This document shows, in pieces, positions 9,901-23,093 of a stretch of DNA of 64,000 bases. A program made the position numbers and the translations under genes. Location of the stretch: positions 62,001 through 126,000 of the forward strand of contig NZ_JACHHA010000003.1 in NCBI RefSeq assembly GCF_014202495.1. Direction: 5' to 3'. This stretch comes from Cerasibacillus quisquiliarum. Lineage in GTDB: Bacteria; Bacillota; Bacilli; Bacillales; Amphibacillaceae. Within the stretch, counting starts at the first letter, position 1. Each line of letters opens with the position of its first letter. The notes beneath the pieces are model-generated. The model searched no databases, had not been told where the DNA came from, and saw nothing but the letters and a program-made list of their open reading frames with translations.

Positions 9901-12900
9901 ATCGATTAATAAAATACTCGTTATCGGTTCCGGACCTATCGTCATCGGTCAAGCAGCAGAATTTGATTACTCTGGATCACAAGCTTGTCAAGCTTTGCGA
10001 GAAGAAGGATATACAGTAATCTTGGCTAATTCTAATCCAGCAACTATTATGACAGACCATACTGTTGCCGATGTCGTTTATATGGAGCCATTGACAGTTG
10101 ATTTTTTAACAAAAATTATTCGAAAAGAAAAACCGGATGCACTTTTACCTACTTTAGGTGGGCAGACGGGTTTAAATTTAGCGATTGAACTCGAACAAAC
10201 AGGTATTTTAAATGAATATGATGTAACCCTATTAGGAACGCCATTAGAAGCGATTCAGAAAGCAGAAGATCGAGAGAAATTCAGAAATCTTATGAACGAG
10301 TTAAATGAACCTATCCCTGAAAGTCGGATTGTTAATACGGTAGATGATGCAATTCAATTTGCAGAGGAAATAGGTTATCCGCTTATCGTACGTCCTGCTT
10401 ATACATTAGGTGGTACAGGAGGTGGTATGTGTTATGATGAACAACAATTAAGAGAAATTACTCGTAATGGTCTTCATCTTTCTCCAGTCAATCAATGTCT
10501 TATCGAAAGAAATATAGCTGGTTTTAAAGAAATCGAATACGAGGTCATTCGAGATCGAAAAGATCAAGCAATTGTCGTATGTAATATGGAAAACATTGAT
10601 CCGGTAGGTATTCATACAGGTGATTCTATTGTTGTTGCTCCGTCGCAAACATTAAGTGATCGAGAACATCAAATGTTACGAACGGCTTCGCTAAAAATTA
10701 TAAGAGCATTAAAAATTGAAGGTGGTTGTAACGTTCAACTAGCTTTAGATCCAAACAGTTTTAAGTATTATGTTATTGAAGTGAATCCGCGGGTTAGTCG
10801 TTCATCAGCTTTGGCATCGAAAGCAACAGGGTATCCAATTGCTAAAGTAGCAGCTAAAATAGCCGTTGGTATGACACTTGATGAAATTGTGAATCCAATT
10901 ACAGGTACGACATCTGCATTCTTTGAACCAGCATTAGATTATGTTGTAACGAAAATCCCACGCTTTCCATTTGATAAATTTGTAACTGGTGATCGCACAC
11001 TCGGAACGCAGATGAAAGCAACTGGAGAAATCATGTCAATAGGACGCACGTTTGAAGAATCATTATTAAAAGGTATTCGCTCACTCGATTTAGGTACCGA
11101 AGAGTGGTATTTAGAAGGATTAGTTAACACCCCATTATCCGAATTAAAAGATCGACTTCAAAACGCTGATGATGAGAGAATTTTTATTATTGCAGAAGTT
11201 TTACGTCGTGGTATGCCCATTGAAGATATTCATGAAAAGACAAAAATAGATCTGTTTTTCCTTTATAAATTTGCTAAACTTATACAGCTTGAAAAAGATT
11301 TAATTAACAATAAGTCATCAATTAAATGGTTACAAAGAGCGAAAGAGTCTGGCTTCTCAGATCAATCGATTGCCAGACTTTGGGAAGTGTCACGAAAAGA
11401 AGTGTATCAGTTACGCCAAGATGCAAACATTCATCCTGTTTACAAGAAAGTAGATACATGTGCTGGTGAATTTAATTCAGAGGCTTCATATTTTTATAGT
11501 ACATTCGATCAGGAAAATGAATCGCTTCCGTCAAACCGTGAAAAAATTTTAGTGCTCGGATCGGGACCCATTCGTATTGGTCAAGGAATTGAATTCGATT
11601 ATGCGACTGTACATTCAGTCCAAGCTATTCAAGAAATGGGTTATGAAGCCATCATAATGAATAATAATCCTGAAACAGTATCAACTGATTATAGTATTTC
11701 GGACAAGCTTTATTTTGAACCATTAACATTAGAAGATGTCTTACACGTCGTTGAGTTAGAGAAACCAATAGGTGTTATCGTTCAATTTGGTGGGCAAACA
11801 GCCATTAATTTAGCCGCCGATTTAGAAGAACATGGTGTAAAGATTTTAGGGACAGATTTACAAGCTATTGACCGAGCTGAAGACCGTGATAAATTTGAAC
11901 TGCTTTTAGATGAGCTAAATTTATTACGTCCAAAAGGAAAAGCGGTCATTAAGTTAGAGCAAGCTATACAAGTGGCCAATATGATTGGTTATCCTGTATT
12001 AGTACGCCCATCTTATGTCATTGGTGGCAGTCGGATGGAAATTGTTTACAATGATGAAGAGCTGTTGAGTTATTTAAATAAGACGGAAGGCTTTAATAAT
12101 GAGCATCCAGTTCTCATAGATAAATATTTAACAGGTATTGAAGTAGAGGTCGATGCTATTAGTGATGGTGAAACAACAATTATTCCAGGAATTATGGAAC
12201 ATATTGAACGAGCAGGTGTTCATTCTGGTGATTCGATTGCTGTTTATCCACCGCAACGGATTAGTCAAATTGTAAAACAAAAATGCGTGGAAGCTTCAGT
12301 CAAATTAGCTAAAGCATTAAATGTAAAAGGTTTAATAAATATACAGTTTATTGTTCGTGATGATGATGTCTATGTGCTTGAAGTTAATCCGAGAGCAAGT
12401 CGAACGATTCCATTTTTAAGTAAAATTACAGGTATAACAATGGCCAACATCGCAACAAAATGTATTTTAGGTATCCGCCTCCGTCATTTAGGATTTAAAA
12501 CAGGGTTATTAGAAGAAGTTGATATTGTGTCGGTTAAAGTCCCTGTTTTTTCGTTTGAGAAATTACGTAGTGTCGATGCTATTTTAGGTCCTGAAATGAA
12601 ATCAACAGGTGAGGCGATAGGATATGATCAAACATTAGAAAAAGCTCTCTATAAGGGATTAATAGCTTCTGGACTTTCCATACCACAGGAAGGATCTGTA
12701 CTCTTGACAGTTGCTGATAAAGATAAACATGAACTTTCAATGATTGCTAAGCGATTCCATGAATTAGGCTTTCATTTATTTGCAACTAAAGGAACAGCAC
12801 AATATATTCAAAGTTTAGGAATTAATGTAACAGAGATAGAGAAGATTGGTTCAAATAAGCCTAATGTTTTATCAATTATCGATTCAGGTGATGTTCAATT

Positions 12901-13083
12901 TGTTATCAATACATTAACATCGGGAAAACAACCACGTTCTGACGGATTTCGCATCCGTCGTGAATCTGTTGAGCATGGGATTCCTTGTTTAACGAATTTA
13001 GATACGGCTGATGCAATTTTAAATGTTATTGAATCAACGACATTTAGTCCTAAACCGATTACAGAAAAAGAGGTTATAAACAA

Positions 13084-13087
<4 letters not shown>
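9887..13087 (+). CDS. carB: Carbamoyl-phosphate synthase large subunit, pyrimidine operon
   Basis: A 1066-residue enzyme that makes carbamoyl phosphate from bicarbonate, ammonia and two ATP. Two ATP-grasp halves are visible, roughly 1-400 ([39 protein letters not shown]) and 550-930 ([41 protein letters not shown]), followed by a C-terminal MGS-like regulatory domain to about 1060, where UMP normally binds. One oddity: the second half reads GGSRMEIV where homologues have GGRAMEIV. The start at 9887 follows AAGGAGG and overlaps carA by 14 bp. Confidence 0.96.
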
Positions 13088-15442
<2,355 letters not shown>

Positions 15443-15468
<26 letters not shown>

Positions 15469-16066
15469 ACAATTACTTGCGATTAAAGCTGTGCAAATTA
15501 AACCAAATCCAAACGATTTCTTTACATGGACATCTGGATTGAAATCACCTATTTATTGTGATAATCGTCTAACGATGTCTTATCCAAATGTTAGAAAAAA
15601 TATTACAAATGCGTTTATAAGTATGATTGATCAATTAGATGAAAAGCCAGATGTGATAGCAGGTTGTGCAACTGCTGGTATTCCACATGCTGCATGGCTG
15701 GCAAATGAACTTGAGTTACCGATGATTTATATTCGCTCGTCAGCTAAGAAGCACGGAAAGGGGAACAAAATTGAAGGAAAGATAGAAAAAGGTAAGAAAG
15801 TGATTATTATTGAAGATCTTATTTCTACAGGTGGTTCCTCAGTTCATGCTGCGCTTGCCGCTAAAGAAGCAGGCTTTGATGTGATTGGTGTTTTAGCCAT
15901 TTTTACTTATGGTTTAGAGCAAGCAAAGATTAATTTCGCCGAAAAAAAAATAACCTATAAAACAATTACATCATTTGAAGATCTCATTGAATTATTAAAG
16001 AACAGAGGGAAAGTCGAGGAAAATGAAGTGAAATCACTAATGGATTGGCGGGATTCATTGCAGTAA
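15443..16066 (+). CDS. pyrE: Orotate phosphoribosyltransferase
   Basis: A 207-residue enzyme that joins orotate to PRPP to give OMP. The PRPP-binding motif VIIIEDLISTGGS is near residues 120-132, and the flexible-loop lysine and histidine are in AKKHGKGN. The GTG at 15443 is chosen as start because GGAGG (15429-15433) lies nine bases upstream, whereas the ATG two codons later (15449) is 15 bases away; both are possible. It is the last gene of the operon, overlapping pyrF by 26 bp and followed by a strong terminator. Confidence 0.94.
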
Positions 16067-16067
16067 T

Positions 16068-16106
16068 AAAAAATGTACAGACATGATTTTGTCTGTACAT
16101 TTTTTA
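16068..16106 (+). terminator. Terminator of the pyr operon
   Basis: AAAAAATGTACAGACA pairs with TGTCTGTACATTTTTT around a short loop; the stem is about 15 bp and ends in a T run. Its symmetry would allow function on both strands. Confidence 0.92.
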
Positions 16107-16236
16107 TAGAGATTAACTTTTACATAGGACCGTCCATTTAGTAGTAAAAATAATTAAAAAGGTTCATTACACCATTTTTTAATGATATAACGCCCTCGTT
16201 TTTGAACATATCTTCTCCGCTTACTTAATAATAGGT

Positions 16237-16266
16237 TTGACCATGTCATAAATAAAATACTAATAT
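16237..16266 (+). promoter_or_regulatory. Possible promoter of the LysR-type regulator gene
   Basis: TTGACC (16237-16242) and TAATAT (16261-16266) with an 18-base spacer, in an AT-rich stretch 45 bases before the gene. A TATAAT at 16266-16271 is nearby but too far from the -35. The match is only moderate. Confidence 0.35.
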
Positions 16267-16311
16267 ATAATAAAATATGATAATAAATATTTATAAAGTA
16301 GGATGGTTAAA

Positions 16312-17193
16312 GTGAAAATAGAAGATTATGAGCTTTTATTAAAGTTAAATGAAATGGGTACGATTCGATCAACAGCAAGAGCAATCCTTATTTCACAACC
16401 AGCAGTGACACAGCGTTTAAAGTATATTGAAAATTATTTCGGTGTTACTATTTTTATTCGGACACCAAAACGTCTCGTCTTAACGCCAAGTGGTGAAATT
16501 ATATTAAATCATGCACGAGAAGTGATTCAAAATGAAAATAGATTAAAAAACAAATTAGCTCAGTCAAGCGATGATGTTCAAGGTACGCTATCTATTGCAT
16601 GTTCATCACTTATTAGTCAGCGTTTTCTCCCAGCAATATTAGGAGAATATACAAGTAAATATCCTAAGGTCATTATTGATTTAGTAACAGGAATCAGTGA
16701 GGATATTAAATACAATCACAAAGATTATCATGTTAGTATCATCCGTGGAGAAAAATTAAAAGAAACGACATGTATGCATTTATTTGAAGATCCTTTATAT
16801 ATATTTGATACAGTTCCTTTTCCTGAGAAACAAATAAAAGAACGTCCACTTATTTCATTCAAAAGTGATGATAGTATGCATGAGCTCGTCGATAATTGGT
16901 TATATTACAATAGTGATATTATTAAACCACAAAGAGCGATTGCTGTAGATCAAATTGAAACATGTAAACAATTTATGAAACAAGGAATTGGCATGGCGGT
17001 GTTACCAGAGAGTGTGTCTGAAAAAATGAAAAATGAATATCCACATTTGCCATTAATGATTGGTGAAAAACCTGTAACAAGGTCAACATGGGTTTGCTAT
17101 GAAGAAGGTGCACGCCAATTACCACAAGTTGATGCTTTTCTTACCATTTTAACAAATCAACCATTTTTAAACAGTAGATATGATGGAGATTAA
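16312..17193 (+). CDS. LysR-type transcriptional regulator, target unknown
   Basis: A 293-residue protein with an N-terminal winged helix-turn-helix (about residues 4-62: STARAILISQPAVTQRLKYIE, with the LysR-typical TPSGE turn) and a C-terminal periplasmic-binding-like effector domain. The effector domain is weakly conserved, so no ligand can be named. GTG at 16312 is preferred because AGGATGG (16300-16306) is spaced five bases from it, whereas the ATG at 16303 overlaps that sequence. No divergent or downstream partner gene is adjacent, so the regulated gene is not indicated by context. In B. subtilis the cysH sulfate operon occupies this position; several LysR proteins control cysteine genes, but a link here would be speculation. 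Confidence 0.85.
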   Translation: MKIEDYELLLKLNEMGTIRSTARAILISQPAVTQRLKYIENYFGVTIFIRTPKRLVLTPSGEIILNHAREVIQNENRLKNKLAQSSDDVQGTLSIACSSLISQRFLPAILGEYTSKYPKVIIDLVTGISEDIKYNHKDYHVSIIRGEKLKETTCMHLFEDPLYIFDTVPFPEKQIKERPLISFKSDDSMHELVDNWLYYNSDIIKPQRAIAVDQIETCKQFMKQGIGMAVLPESVSEKMKNEYPHLPLMIGEKPVTRSTWVCYEEGARQLPQVDAFLTILTNQPFLNSRYDGD

Positions 17194-17388
17194 GAGATTA
17201 AAACATATTGATGAAGCGCGTATCATATTCTCTTGAATTTTATGTAGCCTTATTTCTCTATTTACCCGTATTAAAGTGGTGCTTTAAAGCGAGATAAAAA
17301 ATACAATATGTGCTATTTAAACATTCCTTAAGTTGTTGATTCATATCGTATCATCGTTTTTTAAAAAAGAGTTATAAAAATAGCTGAT

Positions 17389-17432
17389 ACGGCTTTAGTT
17401 CACTATTGATTACAGAGCTAAAGCCGTTTTTA
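17389..17432 (+). terminator. Terminator downstream of the LysR-type gene
   Basis: ACGGCTTTAG (17389-17398) pairs with CTAAAGCCGT (17418-17427), followed by TTTTATTATTT. The loop is about 19 bases. It lies 196 bases after the lysR stop, so it ends any transcript running from that gene. Confidence 0.75.
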
Positions 17433-17444
17433 TTATTTCCGTTT

Positions 17445-17468
17445 ACTGTCTAGCTAATAGTAGACAGT
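17445..17468. repeat. Short inverted repeat in the lysR-rqcH interval
   Basis: ACTGTCTA and TAGACAGT are perfect complements separated by eight bases. There is no T run on either side, so it does not look like an intrinsic terminator. The half-site AGACAGT recurs in a palindrome before topA (63726-63739); this may be chance. Confidence 0.5.
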
Positions 17469-17610
17469 TTATGATGTCTGTCTTCTTCATTTTATTTATA
17501 TTGAGTTAGTTTTACTTTAATAATTAGAATGATCAAGTCTTCCTTGACTCGTTTCCCTTCCCTTCCTATTGATATTTTAATTGTTACTTTCTAGTTCATC
17601 GTATGTCCGT

Positions 17611-19311
17611 TTATTTTTTTCTTAGTCTTCTAATAACTTGTTCATCAGGTGTTACATACACTGATTTTTGTTGATCATAAATGACGAAGCCAGGTTTAGC
17701 TCCTCGTGGCTTCTTGACATGGCGAATTTCTGTGTAATCGACAGGAACGTTTGATGACTGTTGTGCTTTACTAAAATAGGCAGCAATTTGTGCTGCTTCC
17801 AAGATTGTTTGTTCTTTTGGCATCGAATGTCGAATGACGACATGTGATCCTGGAATATCTTTCGTATGCAACCAAATGTCACTCGCACGAGCAACCCGAT
17901 GTGTTAAGTATTCATTTTGTTTATTATTTTTGCCGACTAAAATTAACGTACCGTCTGTTGAAACATATTGTTCTAATTTTGGTTTTTGTTGTTTCTTTTT
18001 ACATTTTGTCCGCCTTTTCTTTAAATAACCTTCATCTTGTAACTCTTCATAAATGTCATCAATATCAATTTCATTAGCAACTTCAATTTGTTGTAATAAT
18101 TGTTCAAAGTACGCTATTTCATTTTTCGTTCGCTTTATTTCTTTCGTTATGATTTGTTTTGACTTTTTTAGTTTTTGATATTGTTTAAAGTAATGTTGTG
18201 CATTTTCACTTGGCGATAGCTGTGGATCTAATTGAATGGTTAATTCATTTTGTTCTGGATCGTAATAGTCAATGACTGTTATAGATTGATCTCCTTGATT
18301 AACAAGATGCAAATGAGCTGTTAATAATTCGCCTTGTTTTTGGAATCGTTCTGCCTTTTCAGCACGCTTAATTGTTTGCATATGTTTTTTTAGTTTTCGT
18401 TCGTTTTTCTTTTTTTCATTCTGAATAAAACGTGTTAAATCTCGCGCACGTTGTTTTACTCTTTCTCTTTCGCTCCGTCCTGAATAATAATAATCAAGCA
18501 TTTCATTCGTTGATTCGAACGCGGTTTTTTTAGCATTCACATATGTCATCTTTAATACGTGAAATTCTTCTTTTGTTAAATGATAAATGGCAGGCTCATA
18601 TAAATTTTGTTTTAATTGTTTTTGAAATGTGATAAAAGCTTTTCTGTAAGATTCTAGAGAACCTAAATCGGCTTGATGAACAATTTCTTTCGCTAGAAAA
18701 GGTGACACACCATCGACGGTATGCACGATTTGCATATGTAATTTCCCTGCATTAAAATCAAGTTTTTTAATAAAATCATCTGCGGTTATTTCTAATGGAT
18801 GAAGCTTATGTTGGCTAGGGGGTGGAATATAATGTGCACCAGGCAATATGGTGCGATGTCTATTAAGAGACATCGGGATATGTTTCATCGTGTCAAGAAT
18901 GATTCCACGTTCATCGACTAGCATAAGATGGCTATGTCTCCCCATTAATTCAAAAATTAATTGATAAGTCGTTAAATCTCCAAGTTCATTACGTGTTTCA
19001 ATGTGAAATCGAATGATTCTTTCCATTCCATCTTGTTCGATGTTTTTAACAATTCCACCAGCTAAATATTTCCTTAAAACCATGCAAAACATCGGTGGTT
19101 CTTTAGGATTTTCAAATCGATCATCAGTTAAATGAAAACGAGCATAGGTCGGATGAATTGAAAATAATAATTGAACATTTCTTCTGTTACTTCGAATTGT
19201 AAATAAAGCTTCCGTCTTTGTTGGTTGATAGATTTTATTAATACGACCTGGCGTAATCATTTTATTCAATTCTTTTACAACTGCTCTTGTTACAACTCCA
19301 TCAAATGGCAT
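17611..19311 (-). CDS. rqcH: RqcH (NEMF/Rqc2 homologue, FbpA/YloA), ribosome-associated quality control
   Basis: A 566-residue NFACT protein, close to the 572-residue B. subtilis protein. The order is an NFACT-N domain (about 1-170, with LMGRHSHLMLVDERG), helix-hairpin-helix and coiled-coil regions (about 180-430, heavy in K/E), and the C-terminal NFACT-R domain with DIWLHTKDIPGSHVVIR. In bacteria RqcH binds obstructed 50S-peptidyl-tRNA complexes and adds C-terminal alanine tails that mark the chain for degradation. The tRNA-contact DR pair reported for B. subtilis appears here as E97-R98. Read on the minus strand the start is preceded by AAAGAGGTGAATAATC. YlmH, another rescue-linked factor, is also in this window. 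Confidence 0.94.
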   Translation of the reverse strand: MPFDGVVTRAVVKELNKMITPGRINKIYQPTKTEALFTIRSNRRNVQLLFSIHPTYARFHLTDDRFENPKEPPMFCMVLRKYLAGGIVKNIEQDGMERIIRFHIETRNELGDLTTYQLIFELMGRHSHLMLVDERGIILDTMKHIPMSLNRHRTILPGAHYIPPPSQHKLHPLEITADDFIKKLDFNAGKLHMQIVHTVDGVSPFLAKEIVHQADLGSLESYRKAFITFQKQLKQNLYEPAIYHLTKEEFHVLKMTYVNAKKTAFESTNEMLDYYYSGRSERERVKQRARDLTRFIQNEKKKNERKLKKHMQTIKRAEKAERFQKQGELLTAHLHLVNQGDQSITVIDYYDPEQNELTIQLDPQLSPSENAQHYFKQYQKLKKSKQIITKEIKRTKNEIAYFEQLLQQIEVANEIDIDDIYEELQDEGYLKKRRTKCKKKQQKPKLEQYVSTDGTLILVGKNNKQNEYLTHRVARASDIWLHTKDIPGSHVVIRHSMPKEQTILEAAQIAAYFSKAQQSSNVPVDYTEIRHVKKPRGAKPGFVIYDQQKSVYVTPDEQVIRRLRKK

Positions 19312-19420
19312 GATTATTCACCTCTTTTGTAATTATAGCATGAATTAGGACGGGCTAACATACATATTGGTAATAGCTCGTTTTAATCGTAAAAGACTTG
19401 AAATGTTGGAGGAATGCATT

Positions 19421-22078
19421 GTGAATAAATGGTATCAATTAAGTGCTAGCCAGGTCGCTAAAAAACTACGTGTCGATATAAACCATGGGTTATCTAGTAA
19501 AGAGATTGATGATAGAAAAAAGTATTACGGTGAAAATGCGCTCCAAATGGAACAACAAAGCGCGAAATTCATCTTGTTTTTAAAGCAATTTCAAGATTTT
19601 ATGGTATTGATATTATTAGCAGCAACGCTTATTGCAGGAATGCTAGGAGAGTACATTGATGCGATAGCAATCATGCTTATTGTCTTGTTAAATGGATGTA
19701 TCGGTTTCTTTCAAGAATTTAAAGCAGAAAAATCATTAGAAAAACTTAAAAGCTTAGCAGCACCGGTAGCTCACGTATTAAGAGATGGCATATGGGTAAA
19801 AATTCCATCCCAAGATGTCGTTGTCGGTGATATCGTTAAAATATCTCGTGGTGATCGTATTCCTGCGGATATGCGTATAATTCAATCCAATACTCTTGAA
19901 ACAGAAGAATCCCCACTAACAGGTGAGTCTCTTCCCGTTGTAAAAACAACGGAAAAAATAGTTCAAGCTGGTTTAGAGGCCCAAGATCAATCCAATATGG
20001 GATTTAAAGGAACGATGGTAACTAGAGGTCATGGTGTAGGTATTGTTGTTCATGTTGGTATGCACACTGAAATGGGACATATTGCTTCTTTAATGGTAAA
20101 AACAAAACGGTTAATTACTCCATTAGAACAAAGATTAGCAGAACTAGGAAAAATATTAATCCTCGTTGCACTTAGTCTTACTATTTTAGTCGTTGTGATA
20201 GGTATTAATCAAGGACATCCAGTTTATCAGATGTTTTTAGCAGGTGTATCACTTGCTGTTGCAGTGATTCCCGAGGGTTTACCAGCTATAGTAACGGTCG
20301 CATTATCACTTGGTGTGCAACGAATGATTCGCAAAAAAGCAATTATTAGACAGTTATCTGCTGTTGAAACGTTAGGGACAGCTTCTGTTATATGCAGTGA
20401 TAAAACAGGTACAATGACTGAAAATAAAATGACTGTTAAAAAACTTTATATAAATAATCAATTTTTATCTGTTTCAGGGGATGGCTATGATTTAACAGGT
20501 CATTTTTATTTACATAAAAAAAAGTTAGCACATGATGTTCCGAATTTAAAAAGAATGCTTCATTATGGAATGGTATGTAATCATGCATCATTAAATTTAA
20601 AAGGTCATTCTACCATTATTGAAGGCGATCCAACCGATGCTGCTTTATTAGTTGTAGCTAGAAAATTAGGCTTAAGTGAATCTGATCGTCACCAATTTAA
20701 ATTGATAAAAGAAATTCCGTTTGATTCTGAACGAAAACGAATGAGTGTTGTTGTAGAAGACGATAACGGTATGCGCTTTTTAATTGTTAAAGGGGCACCT
20801 GATGTTTTATTACCACGTTTTACATATTACCTTACAGAAAGTGGGCGACAAGTATTAACGAGCGTGGAAAAACAGAAAATTGAACATGCTGTTAATGATA
20901 TGGCAGATCAAGCATTACGTACATTAGCAATCGGCTTTAAGCCACTTCAGAAAAATGATCATTTAAATAACTTTCAACTTGAGAAAGATTTGACCTTTAT
21001 AGGTCTATACGGAATGATTGATCCACCAAGAAAAGAAGTGAAAGAAGCAATATTAGCTTGTAAACAGGCTGGCATTAAGACCGTTATGATTACAGGTGAT
21101 CATGTCAAAACGGCTCGTGCCATTGCTAAACAACTTCATCTATTACCAGAAGACGGTCTTGTGCTGGAAGGGTATGAATTAAATCGATTATCATTTGCTG
21201 AATTAAAGGAGATTATAGATGATGTTTACGTCTTTGCCCGTGTGACGCCAGAACATAAATTGAAAATTGTGAAAGCATTTCAAGAAAAAGGACATGTTGT
21301 TGCGATGACTGGTGATGGTGTTAATGATGCGCCAGCCATTAAAGCAAGCAACATCGGTATAAGTATGGGCATATCAGGCACAGATGTAACAAAGGAAGCT
21401 TCTTCTCTTATTTTAATGGATGATAATTTTGCTACAATTAAAAAGGCGATTGAAGAAGGAAGAAATATATATGATAATATAAGGAAGTTCGTCCGCTATT
21501 TACTATCATCAAATGTAGGTGAGATTCTTGTTATGTTATTCGCCTTAATGATGGCCATGCCGCTTCCTTTAATTCCTGTACAAATTTTATGGGTTAATCT
21601 CGTTACAGATGGCCTGCCAGCTTTAGCTTTAGGACTCGATCAGCCTGAAGATAATGTGATGGAACGCAGTCCGCGAAATCCACGTGAAAGCATATTTGCA
21701 AGGGGGTTAGGTTATAAGATTTTAAGTCGTGGATTTTTAATTGGTATCGTGACTTTACTTGCTTTTATCATCGTTTTTCAACAAAATAATGCTTTTTTAG
21801 AGCATGCTCGAACAGTAGCATTCGCGACATTAGTGATGGCACAGCTCATCCACGTATTTGATTGTCGCAGCGATTCGTCAGTGTTTAGCCGCAACCCATT
21901 TGAAAATCGCTATCTCATTATTGCCGTTTTATCATCAATATTTTTATTATTACTCGTCATTTACTGGGCACCATTACAGCCTATATTCCAAACAACGTAT
22001 TTATTTTTTCATGATTGGTTACTAATCATCGGACTAAGTATGATCCCAACAATTATTTTTGGATTTTCAAAAAAGTAA
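19421..22078 (+). CDS. yloB: P-type (P2A, SERCA-like) calcium-transporting ATPase
   Basis: An 885-residue membrane pump, close to the 890 residues of B. subtilis YloB. The cation-transporter N-terminal domain is followed by TM1-2, the actuator loop with TGES, TM3-4 with the calcium-binding PEGLPA, the phosphorylation motif DKTGT (D327), the nucleotide domain with KGAPD, the hinge TGDGVNDAPA, and six C-terminal helices. The start is GTG at 19421, with GGAGGA seven bases upstream; the TTG at 19367 lacks a ribosome binding site. It probably exports Ca2+ using ATP; specificity is inferred from family motifs. It is divergent from rqcH. Confidence 0.93.
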   Translation: MNKWYQLSASQVAKKLRVDINHGLSSKEIDDRKKYYGENALQMEQQSAKFILFLKQFQDFMVLILLAATLIAGMLGEYIDAIAIMLIVLLNGCIGFFQEFKAEKSLEKLKSLAAPVAHVLRDGIWVKIPSQDVVVGDIVKISRGDRIPADMRIIQSNTLETEESPLTGESLPVVKTTEKIVQAGLEAQDQSNMGFKGTMVTRGHGVGIVVHVGMHTEMGHIASLMVKTKRLITPLEQRLAELGKILILVALSLTILVVVIGINQGHPVYQMFLAGVSLAVAVIPEGLPAIVTVALSLGVQRMIRKKAIIRQLSAVETLGTASVICSDKTGTMTENKMTVKKLYINNQFLSVSGDGYDLTGHFYLHKKKLAHDVPNLKRMLHYGMVCNHASLNLKGHSTIIEGDPTDAALLVVARKLGLSESDRHQFKLIKEIPFDSERKRMSVVVEDDNGMRFLIVKGAPDVLLPRFTYYLTESGRQVLTSVEKQKIEHAVNDMADQALRTLAIGFKPLQKNDHLNNFQLEKDLTFIGLYGMIDPPRKEVKEAILACKQAGIKTVMITGDHVKTARAIAKQLHLLPEDGLVLEGYELNRLSFAELKEIIDDVYVFARVTPEHKLKIVKAFQEKGHVVAMTGDGVNDAPAIKASNIGISMGISGTDVTKEASSLILMDDNFATIKKAIEEGRNIYDNIRKFVRYLLSSNVGEILVMLFALMMAMPLPLIPVQILWVNLVTDGLPALALGLDQPEDNVMERSPRNPRESIFARGLGYKILSRGFLIGIVTLLAFIIVFQQNNAFLEHARTVAFATLVMAQLIHVFDCRSDSSVFSRNPFENRYLIIAVLSSIFLLLLVIYWAPLQPIFQTTYLFFHDWLLIIGLSMIPTIIFGFSKK

Positions 22079-22204
22079 GCTTTATTTTGTCTCGGATGCT
22101 AATTTAGCTTGATTATCGTATAATGTTCATAGTGCTATATATTCCATGTGATTCTAATTAAGAACTTTTACAGATATAGGACTTACTGGTGGGATGTGAT
22201 TTGT

Positions 22205-23089
22205 GTGTCGGTTATGAGTATGACTGGTTATGGTAGAGATGTATTTCAATTTAATGATGCGACTATATTGATAGAAATCAAAAGTGTTAATCATCGGTTT
22301 TTAGACTATATGCCTCATTTTCCCCGTAATCTTATGTTTCTTGAAGAGCCTGTTAGAAAAGTAATACAGACGTATTTTAAGCGGGGGCGTATTGCAGTAT
22401 TTATCGAAGTTCATGGTAGTGCATTTAATAAAAAAACATTAGAACTTGACTGGGATTTTTTAGATGATTACGTACAGAAGATAAAGGATATAAAGAAAAC
22501 ATATCAACTAGAAGATCCGATTTCACTCTCTCTATTAGCGACGAATCCAGATTGTATGTGGATTGAGAAAACGGAAGAACAACCATTGGAATTGCAGGAG
22601 TATATACTTGAAGCAGTTAAACAAACATGTCTAAAAGTAAAAAGGATGCGAGAGGTTGAGGGTGAATTTCTTCAAGCTGATATTGAAAAGCATATGGAAT
22701 GTATTCACCACTTAATCAACCGTCTTGAAAAACAGAGGCCGATTGTCATTCAAGAATATCAAAGACGTATCCATTATCGCTTGGAAGATTATGTCGGAAA
22801 TCTATCTTTCATTGAACAAGAGCGTTATCGTCAAGAAATTGCCCTTTTAGCTGAAAAAGGGGATATTGTTGAAGAAATCGTCCGACTGAATAGCCATATT
22901 CACCATTTTAAACAAACATTAAATGAAGCTGAAGCTATTGGAAGAAAGTTAGACTTTATTTTACAAGAAATGCAACGTGAAGCAAATACAATTGGAGCTA
23001 AATCAACTGATCCAGAGATTAGCGAATTAGCTGTTCAATTAAAAAGTGTAATTGAAAAGGTGAAGGAACAAGTCCAAAATATCGAGTAA
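22205..23089 (+). CDS. yloC: YicC-family endoribonuclease-like protein
   Basis: About 294 residues beginning near the family signature MSMTGYGR, followed by SVNHRFLD and, at the C-terminus (DUF1732), the block EANTIGAKSTDPEIS. E. coli YicC is an RNase that acts on small RNAs; activity in Bacillus is less clear. The start is uncertain: GTG at 22205 is about 11 bases from GGTGGG, while the ATG at 22214 begins exactly at the conserved MSMTGYG. A TATAAT at 22119-22124 has no convincing -35. It precedes remA as in other Bacillales. Confidence 0.88.
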   Translation: MSVMSMTGYGRDVFQFNDATILIEIKSVNHRFLDYMPHFPRNLMFLEEPVRKVIQTYFKRGRIAVFIEVHGSAFNKKTLELDWDFLDDYVQKIKDIKKTYQLEDPISLSLLATNPDCMWIEKTEEQPLELQEYILEAVKQTCLKVKRMREVEGEFLQADIEKHMECIHHLINRLEKQRPIVIQEYQRRIHYRLEDYVGNLSFIEQERYRQEIALLAEKGDIVEEIVRLNSHIHHFKQTLNEAEAIGRKLDFILQEMQREANTIGAKSTDPEISELAVQLKSVIEKVKEQVQNIE

Positions 23090-23093
23090 ATAG

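Larger units (their letters stand above)
17194..17610. other. Gene-free interval between lysR and rqcH
   Basis: About 415 AT-rich bases between converging genes. It contains the lysR terminator (17389-17432) and a short inverted repeat (17445-17468). A 28-codon open frame at 17211-17297 has no ribosome binding site and is not called. No promoter or RNA gene was recognised. Confidence 0.6.

Noticed and set aside
17211..17297. A 28-codon hydrophobic open frame (MKRVSYSLEFYVALF...) after the LysR gene
   Set aside because: It has no ribosome binding site or promoter and matches no small-protein family I recognise. Conservation in relatives would be needed to revive it.
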